Positions 45,167-53,722 of a stretch of 64,000 nt of DNA are shown here, piece after piece. The stretch lies in assembly GCA_910580235.1 (NCBI GenBank), contig CAJTVU010000001.1, forward strand, positions 248,001-312,000, written 5' to 3'. Both the position numbers and the translations under genes were made by a program. The DNA is from an uncultured Dorea sp. (GTDB lineage: Bacteria; Bacillota; Clostridia; Lachnospirales; Lachnospiraceae). Numbering within the stretch: position 1 is the stretch's first letter; every line of letters starts with the position of its first letter. The notes under the pieces were generated by a model. The model was not told the DNA's origin, ran no database searches, and was given only the letters and a program-made list of their open reading frames with translations.

Positions 45167-45661
45167 TTGAACATGTTGCTGATAAAACGAGCGCAGAAAC
45201 ATGACACGGATGCGTTCATCGAACTAATTGAGAAGAATAAGACCGCGCTCTACAAAGTTGCCAAAGCCTATTTAAAAAACGAAGAAGACATTGCAGATGC
45301 CATGCAGGATACTATCCTTTCCGCCTATGAGCACATCGGAGAATTGAGAGTAGTATCTTATTTTAAAACATGGCTTACAAGAATCCTAATCAACCATTGC
45401 ACTGATACGCTCCGTCGGCAAAGGCGGGTCATACCCATGAAACAGGCTGGAGAACAAGCAGGCACATTTCTGGAAAGTAACTATGAATTTTACGAGTTGC
45501 TCCAGGAGCTTCCAGAGCAAGACCGCATCCTGTTCCTCTTATATTATGGAGAAGGCTTCAGCATACGTGAGATCGCAGACATTATGGAATGCAATGAGAA
45601 CACGGTCAAAAGCAGGCTCCAAAGAGGACGCAAAAAACTGGAACACGTATTATCCTGTTAA
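45167..45661 (+). CDS. ECF-type RNA polymerase sigma factor
   Basis: A 164-residue sigma factor. Region 2 (about 10-75) has DIADAMQDTILSAYEHIGEL and region 4 (about 110-160) has FSIREIADIMECNENTVKSRLQRGRKKLE (parts). There is no sigma1 or sigma3 domain. I take the TTG at 45167, 7 nt after GAGGTG; an ATG two codons later is possible. It is followed 28 nt later by a DUF4179 membrane protein, the usual anti-sigma arrangement. Confidence 0.92.
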   Translation: MNMLLIKRAQKHDTDAFIELIEKNKTALYKVAKAYLKNEEDIADAMQDTILSAYEHIGELRVVSYFKTWLTRILINHCTDTLRRQRRVIPMKQAGEQAGTFLESNYEFYELLQELPEQDRILFLLYYGEGFSIREIADIMECNENTVKSRLQRGRKKLEHVLSC

Positions 45662-45689
45662 ACACACTATCCTACAAGGAGGGCAGATT

Positions 45690-46880
45690 ATGAAATTCTC
45701 AGAAAAAGAAATGAAAGAAATTTTAAGCCAGCATATCCAAATATCAGATACCGTAAACAGTCGTCTGGACGACACTTATAAAATGCTGAGATCAGAGCAG
45801 CGGCAAAACGGCAGGATTCCCCGCCGCCGAAAATCTTCCTATATTGCGGCCGCCATCGCCATGGCTGCCTGTCTCGCAGTCCCGGGAGCCGTATATGCGG
45901 CTTCGAACCTGGATTTCTTTGAGGCAATGTTCGGAAACAGCACCAAGAAATCTACTCCTGTAATTGAAACAGAAGTAGACACCGGAAAAACAAATGAAGA
46001 CGGGACTCCCAAAACATCCCCTTTCACAATCCCTTCACACGAATTTGTTTCTGTAGATCCTAAACAGGCACAGGAGCTGACGGGAGGCGGATGCATGAGC
46101 GAGCCTGTAGAAAAGCAGCTGGGCGACCATACCTTGTGTGTTGAGAATATGGTCTATGACCAGAACGGCGCGGTGGCAGTTTTTACACTGGAACGGCCGG
46201 GCGGCGTGACTATGCTGCTTGGAAATGCTGACACGAACGTGCGAAAAGGAGCCTATTTTTCAGAAGACAGAAATTATGACTTCTCCTTTGGGACTACCAG
46301 TGATATCTTTGCCGGCTGCAATATTTATGTAGATACAGAGAAAAGCACGCCGGACAAGATGTACTGTACTGCTTATCTTCTCTGGGCTGAAATTCTTCCA
46401 GAGGGAGTATTCCCTCAGCTTTCTATTACAAAGTACCCCGGCTCTGTAAAAGATATATCCATCAAAGAAGATGGTATGACAGATGAAGAATGGCTACAGA
46501 AAACGGATGAATTCTACGCCCAGGCCGAGACGGAAGAAATCACGCTGACAGATAAGCCCAGGATCCCCGTACAGACGATCGATCAGGGACAGAACGGCTG
46601 TATCACTTATTCCCCAATCTCCATCGGTGTGGATATGTCGAAAGGCTTAGGGCTTTCAGAAGAAGACGCTTATGATCTTATAAATAACAACATGTTGGAA
46701 ATCAAGTATAAAGACGGAACCAGCTATATTGTCATGGACACAGGGAACCATATCGAGAACAACGGGTATGTACTGGGAGGCGTTTCCGAGACTTGGACTA
46801 TGACAGCCTTCAACCGTATCGTCGATATCAACGAAATCCAAGAGATTGTTGTAAATGGAGCGACATTTCCGGTAGAATAG
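45690..46880 (+). CDS. DUF4179 membrane protein, probable anti-sigma factor
   Basis: A 396-residue protein. A cytoplasmic N-terminus (about 1-50, highly charged) precedes one membrane segment (IAAAIAMAACLAVPGAVYAA) and a large extracytoplasmic domain rich in beta strands, matching DUF4179. Proteins of this type sit next to ECF sigma factors and are thought to hold them at the membrane. AAGGAGGGCAGATT precedes the ATG. The outside domain would sense a cell-envelope signal; which one is unknown. The composite repeat at 46889-46970 follows. Confidence 0.85.
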   Translation: MKFSEKEMKEILSQHIQISDTVNSRLDDTYKMLRSEQRQNGRIPRRRKSSYIAAAIAMAACLAVPGAVYAASNLDFFEAMFGNSTKKSTPVIETEVDTGKTNEDGTPKTSPFTIPSHEFVSVDPKQAQELTGGGCMSEPVEKQLGDHTLCVENMVYDQNGAVAVFTLERPGGVTMLLGNADTNVRKGAYFSEDRNYDFSFGTTSDIFAGCNIYVDTEKSTPDKMYCTAYLLWAEILPEGVFPQLSITKYPGSVKDISIKEDGMTDEEWLQKTDEFYAQAETEEITLTDKPRIPVQTIDQGQNGCITYSPISIGVDMSKGLGLSEEDAYDLINNNMLEIKYKDGTSYIVMDTGNHIENNGYVLGGVSETWTMTAFNRIVDINEIQEIVVNGATFPVE

Positions 46881-46888
46881 GCAGAATA

Positions 46889-46970
46889 AGGGGACACCCC
46901 TTTTGCCAGTTGGGGACACCCGATTTGCCGGTTGGGGACGTACGCTTTTTATAAAAGCGTACGTCCCCAA
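46889..46970 (+). repeat. GGGGAC composite repeat, copy 2
   Basis: The same design as 44067-44148: GGGGACACCCC units, then GATTTGCCGGTTGGGGAC and a hairpin (46932-46970) with 18-bp perfect arms TTGGGGACGTACGCTTTT. It lies between the DUF4179 and flavodoxin genes, whose ends converge here, and may terminate both. Confidence 0.85.
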
Positions 46971-46979
46971 CTTAACAAT

Positions 46980-47453
46980 TTAGAACTTCTCAGCCCATGC
47001 TTTCAGTTCATTTTCACTTGTGGCTACTGAAAATACTTTGCCTTCTTTCAGGTCTGCGCCCACACAGGATGGCGCTAATTCTCTGTTCGTGCTTCCCATG
47101 CCGCTTCCGCCGGAAGTTGCAAGAGGAATGATCTTTTGTCCCTGGAATCTATACTGCTCCAGAAATGTATTGATAATCGTCGGCGCCACATACCACCAAA
47201 TAGGGAACGCGATATATATCGTATCGTACTGCTCTATATGATCTACAATATTAGCCACTTTCGGGCGGAAAACTTTATCCTTCATCTCCACACTGCTGCG
47301 GCTCTTTTTATCCATCCAGTCCAAATCCGCAGATGTATAAGGTATCTCCGGTCTGATCTCATGCAGATCCGCCCCGACTGCAGATGCCAATTTCTCTGCC
47401 AGCCTTTCAGTTGTCCCACTGGCGCTAAAATACGCCACTAATTTTTTTGCCAT
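46980..47453 (-). CDS. Flavodoxin
   Basis: A 157-residue flavodoxin of the Flavodoxin_4 type. It begins KLVAYFSASGTTERLAEKLA, the FMN phosphate loop, and has IYIAFPIWWYVAPTIINTFLEQY (in parts) and TSGGSGMGSTNREL near the end. The ATG at 47453 follows AAGGAGGAGCATT. It starts inside the 3' end of a broken aldo/keto reductase gene (29-nt overlap). Redox function is from the family. Confidence 0.92.
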   Translation of the reverse strand: MAKKLVAYFSASGTTERLAEKLASAVGADLHEIRPEIPYTSADLDWMDKKSRSSVEMKDKVFRPKVANIVDHIEQYDTIYIAFPIWWYVAPTIINTFLEQYRFQGQKIIPLATSGGSGMGSTNRELAPSCVGADLKEGKVFSVATSENELKAWAEKF

Positions 47454-47703
47454 AATGCTCCTCCTTTTCACACAAACCTATCCCTTTCAGAGTTTCCATA
47501 TCCTCTTCTGAGATAGCAAACTCTACTTCTGCATTAGCCTGCTCTGTGCCTACATGACGGTAGCCAATCTTTATAGTCTCTCTTACAACGTCGGCTGCTT
47601 TATCGTCATCGGCCAACCATGTTCCAAGCGCCAGCATTGGCACAGATACTCCATTTAATAAATCTTCCCCACCTTTGTCAACTGAGCATAGCCTCAAATA
47701 CAA
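47425..47703 (-). pseudogene. Aldo/keto reductase with large internal deletion
   Basis: A 92-codon frame. The first part is the family N-terminus (NGVSVPMLALGTW, KAADVVRETIKIGYRHV); it then jumps directly to the family C-terminal segment (NAEVEFAISEEDMETLKGI). About 200 residues of the barrel, including the catalytic Tyr, Lys and His, are missing. The tail LCEKEEHYGKKISGVF is read through the flavodoxin ribosome binding site. There is no convincing start signal. The remaining open frame suggests a recent deletion. Confidence 0.85.
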
Positions 47704-47731
47704 TTTTTTAAGATTCTCCAGCCATTCTTCT

Positions 47732-48190
47732 TTATCCCATACGAAAGCCTATTTCTACCGTCCCGCTCTCAAGCGCCGCCGCAAAGCCTTCTGCATCTTC
47801 AATATGCCCGATCCTTGTGTAGCTGTAAGAAGTCTCAAAAGTTTTGAAGAAGGCCACCAAACAATCTGAGCCATACAACATGATATCTCCACTTCGTATC
47901 GTCCCAATATCCTCTGCATCAGACGGCAAAGCTCCATCCATGAAATAATATTTCTCGTTGCCGTTCATTTCTTCCATACTTAATGTCATTGGCAGTATAT
48001 TTTCCAGCGCCGCAGCGGTAGCATTGTCATATAATTCCGCCTCAAACTGCTGCCCGTTCACTTCAACGATCATCTGCTTTATTACCGTACCGTTCTCTTC
48101 CGCCTCCTGTCCGTCTCCTCGTCTCCCACATGCAGGCAAAATCATCAAAAAAAGACTTGCCATAATCATTACTGCACATTTTCTTTTCAT
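47732..48190 (-). CDS. Cyclophilin-like-fold lipoprotein
   Basis: A 152-residue protein. A lipoprotein signal ([15 protein letters not shown], Cys21) is followed by a small beta-barrel domain (about 38-152; [45 protein letters not shown] in parts) of the Cyclophil_like type found beside flavodoxin and aldo/keto reductase genes. The function of this family is unknown. It overlaps the acetyltransferase stop by 4 nt. Confidence 0.85.
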   Translation of the reverse strand: MKRKCAVMIMASLFLMILPACGRRGDGQEAEENGTVIKQMIVEVNGQQFEAELYDNATAAALENILPMTLSMEEMNGNEKYYFMDGALPSDAEDIGTIRSGDIMLYGSDCLVAFFKTFETSYSYTRIGHIEDAEGFAAALESGTVEIGFRMG

Positions 48191-48792
48191 AGGCTTTCCC
48201 TTCCCTGTATAACCTTAATCATCCTCGCCGGAACACCGCCGACCACTGCCCCGGCAGGGACATCCTTTGTGACGGCCGCTCCTGCAGCCACGATCGCGCC
48301 GTCGCCGATCGTCACTCCCTGAAGCACCGTCGCATGGGCGCCGATCCACACATTTTTCCCAATGTGGATCGGCTTTGGATAAAGATCGCCGCGATTCCCC
48401 GGATCCTGCTCATGATTCAAAGTCGCCAGGACTACGCAATGCCCAATGAGCGCTCCGTCTCCAATATAGATGCCCCCCTGATCTTGAAAATGGCATCCTG
48501 AATTGATAAACACATGTTTTCCTATGTGGAGATTCTTCCCACAGTCGGTATAAAAGGGCGGGAACATGCCAAATGCGCCGTCAATTTTCTGCCCGGTAAG
48601 CTCTTCCATCATTGCCCGGATCTCTTCCGGCTCATGGTAATCACGATTTAATCGTGCTGTAATCTTCATTGCTTCATTGGAAAGCTTCGTCATATATTGA
48701 TGCGTCTCTGAACCTGCTTCTACTCTTTCCCCGGAGTTCATAATCTCAACAAATCTTTTTGCGTCCATAGCCTCTTTCATCCTCTTTTTCAA
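48187..48792 (-). CDS. Maltose/galactoside O-acetyltransferase-like protein
   Basis: About 201 residues. The N-terminal Mac domain (about 5-60) is followed by a left-handed beta-helix of hexapeptide repeats ([20 protein letters not shown] in part, [20 protein letters not shown] in part, [13 protein letters not shown]). It transfers acetyl from acetyl-CoA to a sugar. I choose the TTG at 48792, 9 nt after GGAGG; the ATG at 48780 is an alternative. It is divergent from lysR and leads a leftward operon with the lipoprotein, the broken reductase and the flavodoxin. Confidence 0.85.
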   Translation of the reverse strand: MKKRMKEAMDAKRFVEIMNSGERVEAGSETHQYMTKLSNEAMKITARLNRDYHEPEEIRAMMEELTGQKIDGAFGMFPPFYTDCGKNLHIGKHVFINSGCHFQDQGGIYIGDGALIGHCVVLATLNHEQDPGNRGDLYPKPIHIGKNVWIGAHATVLQGVTIGDGAIVAAGAAVTKDVPAGAVVGGVPARMIKVIQGRESL

Positions 48793-48882
48793 TCCTCTCC
48801 ACCTCCCTTTTGAATTTCTTAACTTCAGTATAAAACGAACTACATCAAATAACAAATACTTATCATTAATACAAATCCATAG

Positions 48883-48911
48883 TTGAAACCTATAAAAGTC
48901 CGTGTTAACAT
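48883..48911 (+). promoter_or_regulatory. lysR promoter
   Basis: TTGAAA (48883-48888), a 17-bp spacer and TAACAT (48906-48911). The expected start near 48918 coincides with the beginning of the palindrome at 48919. The 11-mer CAAATACTTAT at 48853-48863, in the divergent region, recurs at 51901-51911. Confidence 0.6.
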
Positions 48912-48918
48912 AAAACTA

Positions 48919-48950
48919 TACCCTCAGTGTACAAGGAGACACTGAGGGTA
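48919..48950. repeat. CCCTCAGTGT palindrome, full copy 3
   Basis: TACCCTCAGTGT and ACACTGAGGGTA are exact complements around an 8-nt centre (ACAAGGAG). It begins at about +1 of the lysR transcript and ends 34 nt before the lysR ATG. It may act as a 5' hairpin or an operator. Confidence 0.85.
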
Positions 48951-48984
48951 AGACAAAATCCATCCACAAAAACAGGAGGATCTT

Positions 48985-49887
48985 ATGGAATTACGTGTAT
49001 TACAATATTTCCTTGCGGTCGCAAGAGAACAGAGCATTGTACGAGCCGCACAATCTCTGCATCTCTCGCAGCCAACGCTCTCTACCCAGATTCGGAATAT
49101 GGAGGAAGAATTAGGCAAACAGCTTTTAATCCGAGGGACCAAAGGCTCAAGAAAAGTAACGCTTACAGAAGAAGGGATGATCCTCAGAAAACGGGCGGAA
49201 GAAATCCTTGATTTAGTAAAGAAAACAGAAAATGAGATTATCCTCTCAGACAGCGCGATTATGGGCGACGTATACATCGGAGCCGGCGAGACAGACGGGA
49301 TCCGCCTGCTGGCAAGAGCTGCTGGTAGATTAAGAAAAGGCTGCCCCGGCATCCACTATCATATATCCAGCGGGAACAAGACTTTTGTTACCGAACGTCT
49401 GGACAAAGGGCTCCTCGACTTCGGACTTGTGTTCGGAACGCCAGATTTCAAGAAATATGACGCGCTAAAGCTCCCTGAAAAAGATATATGGGGCGTTCTC
49501 ATGCAAAAAGACGATCCTCTTACAAAAAAAGACTCTATTGCTCCAGGGGATTTATGGGATAAGCCTCTGCTTTTATCACAGGAACAGGCAGAAGGCGGCG
49601 TTTTGATGCAATGGATGCACAGGAAGCCCTCTTCACTGAATATTACAGCTTCCTACAACCTTTTGTTCAATGCCTCTCTATTTGTAGAAGAAGGGCTGGG
49701 CTACGCCATATCTTTTGACAGGATCATCAACACCTCCGGCGACAGCAAGCTCGCTTTTCGCCCGCTTGATCCGCCGTTAGAAGTAGAAATGTATCTTATC
49801 TGGAAAAAATACCAGATGCTTTCCAGGCCTGCAGAGAAATTCCTGAAAGAATTCCACGAAAGCCTGAAAGAAAGCGAGCCCAAATAA
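48985..49887 (+). CDS. LysR-family regulator
   Basis: A 300-residue regulator. The N-terminal winged HTH (about 1-60; ELRVLQYFLAVAREQSIVRA, LHLSQPTLSTQIRNMEEELG) is followed by the periplasmic-binding-like effector domain (about 88-295). ACAGGAGGATCTT precedes the ATG. It is divergent from the acetyltransferase operon, its most likely target. Similar LysR-flavodoxin-reductase clusters are common in Lachnospiraceae. Confidence 0.93.
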   Translation: MELRVLQYFLAVAREQSIVRAAQSLHLSQPTLSTQIRNMEEELGKQLLIRGTKGSRKVTLTEEGMILRKRAEEILDLVKKTENEIILSDSAIMGDVYIGAGETDGIRLLARAAGRLRKGCPGIHYHISSGNKTFVTERLDKGLLDFGLVFGTPDFKKYDALKLPEKDIWGVLMQKDDPLTKKDSIAPGDLWDKPLLLSQEQAEGGVLMQWMHRKPSSLNITASYNLLFNASLFVEEGLGYAISFDRIINTSGDSKLAFRPLDPPLEVEMYLIWKKYQMLSRPAEKFLKEFHESLKESEPK

Positions 49888-49903
49888 TCACAGTGGCTCG
49901 CTT
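49872..49903. terminator. Bidirectional terminator between lysR and permease genes
   Basis: AAGCGAGCC (49872-49880) and GGCTCGCTT (49895-49903) form a perfect 9-bp stem. It overlaps the last codons of lysR and ends just before the stop codon of the leftward permease gene. T-runs are weak on both sides. Confidence 0.55.
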
Positions 49904-49904
49904 G

Positions 49905-50807
49905 TCAGAAAATCATGTTCACAATTATCCCTGTCAAAAGTGAAAATATCATCACATACCCAATATACAGGCAAAAACGCCTTATGCCCAGTACGATTTT
50001 CAGCGCTCCCAGATTCGTAATCTTCGTAGACGGCCCAGTGACCATAAATGCCGCCGCACTCCCCATGCTCATCCCATCCGTAAGCCACGCCTGTAAAAGA
50101 GGGATCGTCCCTCCGCCACAGGCGTACAGAGGGACGCCGACGGTCGCAGCCATCAGAACGCCGAAGGCTTCATTGCCGCCAGACAGCGACGTCAGCCATC
50201 CTTCTGGCACATATCTTTGAAAAAGCGCAGAAAGTACGATCCCCATAAGGAAATATACGCCTGTCGCTTTCACATTCCTTCCAATATTTTTTACAAATCT
50301 AAGAAATAGATCCGGGTCTGTATCTTTGCTCTCTGCCTCTTTAAATCCTCGGAAATCGAAAAAAGCCTGCTTGCGGTAAAAAATCTTTACAAATATCCCC
50401 GCACAGATCCCGCATAAAAAGCACGATACAAGCCTTACGATCAGCGCCATCTTCCCCAGAGCAGCGCTGTAGATCAGAAGCTGTGGATTTAACAAAATAG
50501 AAGACATCATAAACGCCGCAAGCCAGTCATCCGCAACCTTCAGCTTAGAGAAAGAAGCTGCCACAGGAATCGTCCCATACATGCAAAGAGGCGAAGCGAT
50601 CCCTAGCGCGCTGGCAATCATAATCCCCTCCATCCCTCGCCTCTTTCCTGCAAAAGAATGAAGCATGCTATGAATACTTTCCTTTAGAAAAACTGAAATT
50701 GCAGAGCCTGCTGCCATTCCCAAAACCCAATAAGGGAAGATCTGTCTAAATTGGATGCTAAAATAGTACCAGAGATAGATCGTTTCCCTTCTGAATATCT
50801 CATTCAT
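49905..50807 (-). CDS. Permease of the UPF0718 (DUF318) family
   Basis: A 300-residue polytopic membrane protein with about eight spans. Two similar halves carry ASPLCMYGTIPVA and GVPLYACGGGTIPLL, each a Cys-containing Gly/Pro-rich loop, and SSILLNPQLL and VTGPSTKITNLG follow each loop. Members are proposed to export organic arsenicals or other thiophilic compounds (ArsP-like), but most have no known substrate. Its start overlaps the stop of the DUF362 lipoprotein gene by 8 nt, so the two are likely to work together. Confidence 0.85.
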   Translation of the reverse strand: MNEIFRRETIYLWYYFSIQFRQIFPYWVLGMAAGSAISVFLKESIHSMLHSFAGKRRGMEGIMIASALGIASPLCMYGTIPVAASFSKLKVADDWLAAFMMSSILLNPQLLIYSAALGKMALIVRLVSCFLCGICAGIFVKIFYRKQAFFDFRGFKEAESKDTDPDLFLRFVKNIGRNVKATGVYFLMGIVLSALFQRYVPEGWLTSLSGGNEAFGVLMAATVGVPLYACGGGTIPLLQAWLTDGMSMGSAAAFMVTGPSTKITNLGALKIVLGIRRFCLYIGYVMIFSLLTGIIVNMIF

Positions 50808-51813
50808 CTACACTCACCAGATTATACGTACGGTTCCCTAAGCCCAGCTTCTCGGCATGCTCCAATGTATGAAGCCCGTTCTTTGACTCAATCCTGTTCA
50901 CCAAAGATCCCCCGTCTTCTGCTCCGTATACGAGGTCCACGCACGCCTGGTCAAGAGCCGTCGGATCGGATGAAGCAAGGATCCCAATATCGTGCATATC
51001 TGGCTCCGACGGGTTCCCGTCGCAGTCACAGTCCACGGATAAACGGTTCATCACATTGATAAACACAATATTCTCACCCAAAGCGTCCATTACCGATCTT
51101 CCAGCCTCCGCCATAGACTCCAGGAACGCGTCCTGTTCCCCGCCCCACGCATTGGTGCGGCTTGTGCCTCCGCTGTGGATCCATGCCTTCCCTTCACTGG
51201 AGGCCAGGCCGATGGAGATATTTTTAATCGCCCCTCCATACCCTGCCATCGAATGTCCCTTAAAATGCGAAAGGATAATATAAGAGCCGTAATCGGTAAA
51301 ATGTGCGCCCACATAGTTTTCTGTTAAACGTGCCCCATCCTCCACCGGCAGTGTCATAGAACCATCTTCATCCAAAATCTGGAATCCCGCGATCTCTGTA
51401 AATCCATGATCTTTGGCCACCTGATAATGCATGGCAGTCTCCGCCCTTGATCCTCCATAGACCGTATTACATTCCACGATCGTCCCATCTACATGCTGTA
51501 CTAAATCTCGGATCAATTCGGGACGCAGATAATTACTTGCGGGAGGCTCCCCGGTGGACAGCTTTACTGCCACCGGGCCTTCCGGCTCCCACTGTAACGC
51601 TTCATACACTTTCATAAGGCCTTCCGGCGAGATGTCTGTCGTCATATAGACTTCCGCTATATCCTCTGCCGTACCTTCCGCCATGTCCTCTTCCAGCGGG
51701 ACGCCCTCCTGCCCGTCAGAGCCACCTTCAATCGCTTTCTGGCTGCCGCATCCTGACATCAGTACGATACAAGCCAATACGGCCCCAAAACTTTTATAGG
51801 CTTTCCATCTCAT
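50800..51813 (-). CDS. DUF362 lipoprotein
   Basis: A 337-residue protein. The signal AVLACIVLMSGCGSQ has a lipobox with Cys22, so the protein is membrane-tethered outside the cell. The DUF362 domain (about 65-325) has VAVKLSTGEP, HFKGHSMAGYGGAIKNISIGLAS (parts) and a terminal LDQACVDLVY. Other DUF362 proteins carry a 4Fe-4S ferredoxin domain; none is visible here. The gene overlaps the UPF0718 permease by 8 nt. Confidence 0.85.
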   Translation of the reverse strand: MRWKAYKSFGAVLACIVLMSGCGSQKAIEGGSDGQEGVPLEEDMAEGTAEDIAEVYMTTDISPEGLMKVYEALQWEPEGPVAVKLSTGEPPASNYLRPELIRDLVQHVDGTIVECNTVYGGSRAETAMHYQVAKDHGFTEIAGFQILDEDGSMTLPVEDGARLTENYVGAHFTDYGSYIILSHFKGHSMAGYGGAIKNISIGLASSEGKAWIHSGGTSRTNAWGGEQDAFLESMAEAGRSVMDALGENIVFINVMNRLSVDCDCDGNPSEPDMHDIGILASSDPTALDQACVDLVYGAEDGGSLVNRIESKNGLHTLEHAEKLGLGNRTYNLVSVDE

Positions 51814-51864
51814 TTTATCTCCCTTTCCACTATTACATATTTCCGTCGGAATCTTCTATAAAAA

Positions 51865-51880
51865 TTGTACACTGAGGGTA
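51865..51880. repeat. CCCTCAGTGTACAA repeat, half copy 4
   Basis: The minus strand reads TACCCTCAGTGTACAA, identical to the first arm of the palindrome at 48919. It lies about 50 nt upstream of the DUF362 start, within the leader or promoter, near a copy of CAAATACTTAT (51901-51911). Confidence 0.7.
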
Positions 51881-51937
51881 GCACTAAAAGGGCTACATAT
51901 CAAATACTTATATGTGATCCAACTGTATAGGCTCCGA

Positions 51938-53150
51938 TTATGCTATCTTATCCGCATGGCCTTTTAGCATAACAGCGAGCGCCGCCGATAAGATCCTTGC
52001 CAAGACCGTACTCCACCAGATCATTATCTGCCCGCCGAACAAAGGCGGCAGGATGAACATAAGCGCCAGCATGAACAACGGTTCAATGAAGGTTAAAATA
52101 TAAGAAAACGCGCTTTTTTCTGTAGCATAAAAACTTGCGGTCGTAATACGCAGAATCGCAACAAACGGTACAGAAACTAAAAAGACAGGCATAATCCTTG
52201 CAATTTCTGCATTCACAGCATTTGACGCTCCAAATAGTACGCCGAGGCTTTCTCTTATCAAATACATGATGGCACAGCCGATCAGGGACAGGAACAACGC
52301 AAATTCATACGCCAGCTTTCTTGTGCTTTTCAGTTTATCAAACTTCTTTTCACCATAATACTGGCTGAGGAGCGGCTGGGCTCCGTCTCCGACTCCTTGC
52401 AATATCAGATATATAATGCAGATGACATAAGCGATACAGGGGCGCGATCCCGATGTTAAGTATAGACGCGGACACCTTTCCCAGCTTTGAGAATGGAATG
52501 CCCAGTGTAAATTGCCTGTTGCGTAATAAATATGCAAGCGCGATCAACATTGTTATCCCCTGGCCGATCACCGTAGCCCATGCCGCGCCAGAAACGCCTT
52601 GCCCAAACACCCACACGAACAGGTAATCAAGAATAATATTAGAGACAAAGCCCGCAATCATTGCGATCATTGCATAAAATGAACCGCCGTTATTACGGAT
52701 AAAAGGCACTAGCCCTGTACCGACTACTTGCAAAGCAGCCCCCAAAGAAATCACTGCAATATATTCTTCTCCCAATGCAAGCATCTTGCCGCTTGCTCCT
52801 AACAGCTTCAAAAGAGAGCCGTTCAAAAAGAAGACAGAAACCGTCAAAAGGATGCCTGTGATAAGCAGCGCCCACAAAGCGCCCGCCGTAAACTCTCTTG
52901 CCTGCTCTTCCTTTTGCTCCGCTTTATAAATCGCATAGTAGATCGCGCCGCCCATTCCTATCCCTGTGCCGAGCGCCTGGATCACCGCAACAATAGGATA
53001 GGCGATGTTAACGGCTGAAAGCCCCACGTCTCCTATGCTGTTCCCAACAAAAAAACCGTCTACGATCGCATAGACTCCCGATAAGGCAAAAGACAGCACC
53101 GATGGGATAACATATTGAAAGAAAGCCTTTACATCACTCGTTCGCTTCAT
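51938..53150 (-). pseudogene. MATE-family efflux pump, disrupted
   Basis: Two frames cover parts of one MATE (MATE_Vmr-like) transporter. Frame 1 (from 53150) is normal from the start through SASILNIGIAP; frame 2 resumes with YVICIIYLILQGVGDGAQPLLSQYYG and runs to 51938. The frame changes near 52437-52443, and about 30-40 residues expected between the two segments are missing, so a deletion rather than a single-base change caused it. The two parts give about 404 codons against about 445-460 normally. The marR gene overlaps the start by 17 nt. Confidence 0.87.
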
Positions 53151-53601
53151 TTCCTCTTCTACCTCCTGCCTTTCTGAAAAGCTCTACAAATAAAGCCATA
53201 CTTTCGTTCAGCTGCCGCATACGCTCTACGCCTATTTCTTCTACTACGAATAATTCCACTTTCCGCAGCTCGGAAATAATAGAATCCGCGTATTCTTTCC
53301 CCACCTCTGTAAACCGGATCACTTTATTCCTCTTGTCCTCCGGCATAGGGGACATCTCTACAAATCCCTTGCATGCAAAATCTTTGAAGACCATATTGAT
53401 CGTCTGCTTCGGTATAAGCCACCTTTGGCTGATCTTCTTCTGCGTGCAGCCATCCTCGCCGTCGTAGATCGCGCACAATACTAACAGGCTGTTGACTGAC
53501 AGCCCATGCGCTTTTGCCCACTCTTCATACACATAATTGTACTCCTGCCATACAGCATAATATTTGTTTAACTGTTCCATAAAAGCAGTGTTGTCCATCA
53601 T
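53134..53601 (-). CDS. MarR-family regulator
   Basis: A 155-residue repressor. The winged HTH (about 35-105) has GCTQKKISQRWLIPKQTINMVF and the MPEDKRNKVIRFTEVG wing. GGGGAGGTATGAT precedes the first ATG. It overlaps the disrupted MATE gene by 17 nt, so the pair was a MarR-controlled efflux operon that has lost its pump. Its operator overlaps its own promoter at 53622-53676. Confidence 0.93.
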   Translation of the reverse strand: MMDNTAFMEQLNKYYAVWQEYNYVYEEWAKAHGLSVNSLLVLCAIYDGEDGCTQKKISQRWLIPKQTINMVFKDFACKGFVEMSPMPEDKRNKVIRFTEVGKEYADSIISELRKVELFVVEEIGVERMRQLNESMALFVELFRKAGGRRGNEANE

Positions 53602-53621
53602 ATCATACCTCCCCAGCCAAA

Positions 53622-53676
53622 ATTAGTACGGTTATGTACTAATTTAATTATAGTCTATAACCGTACTAATTGTCAA
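53622..53676 (-). promoter_or_regulatory. marR promoter with MarR-type operator
   Basis: On the minus strand TTGACA (53671-53676), an 18-bp spacer and TATAAT (53647-53652). A perfect 14-bp inverted repeat, ATTAGTACGGTTAT and its complement, lies at 53622-53635 and 53657-53670: one arm between the -35 and -10, the other just past the start site. This geometry fits autorepression. Confidence 0.85.
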
Positions 53677-53722
53677 GAAGAACTTTCCATAAATGCAGAT
53701 GCCCTTTATTCATTTTCAAAAG

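Noticed and set aside
52430..52450. Simple sequencing error splitting the MATE gene
   Set aside because: A single-base error would leave all conserved residues in place, but 30-40 residues expected between the two frames are missing, so a true deletion is more likely.
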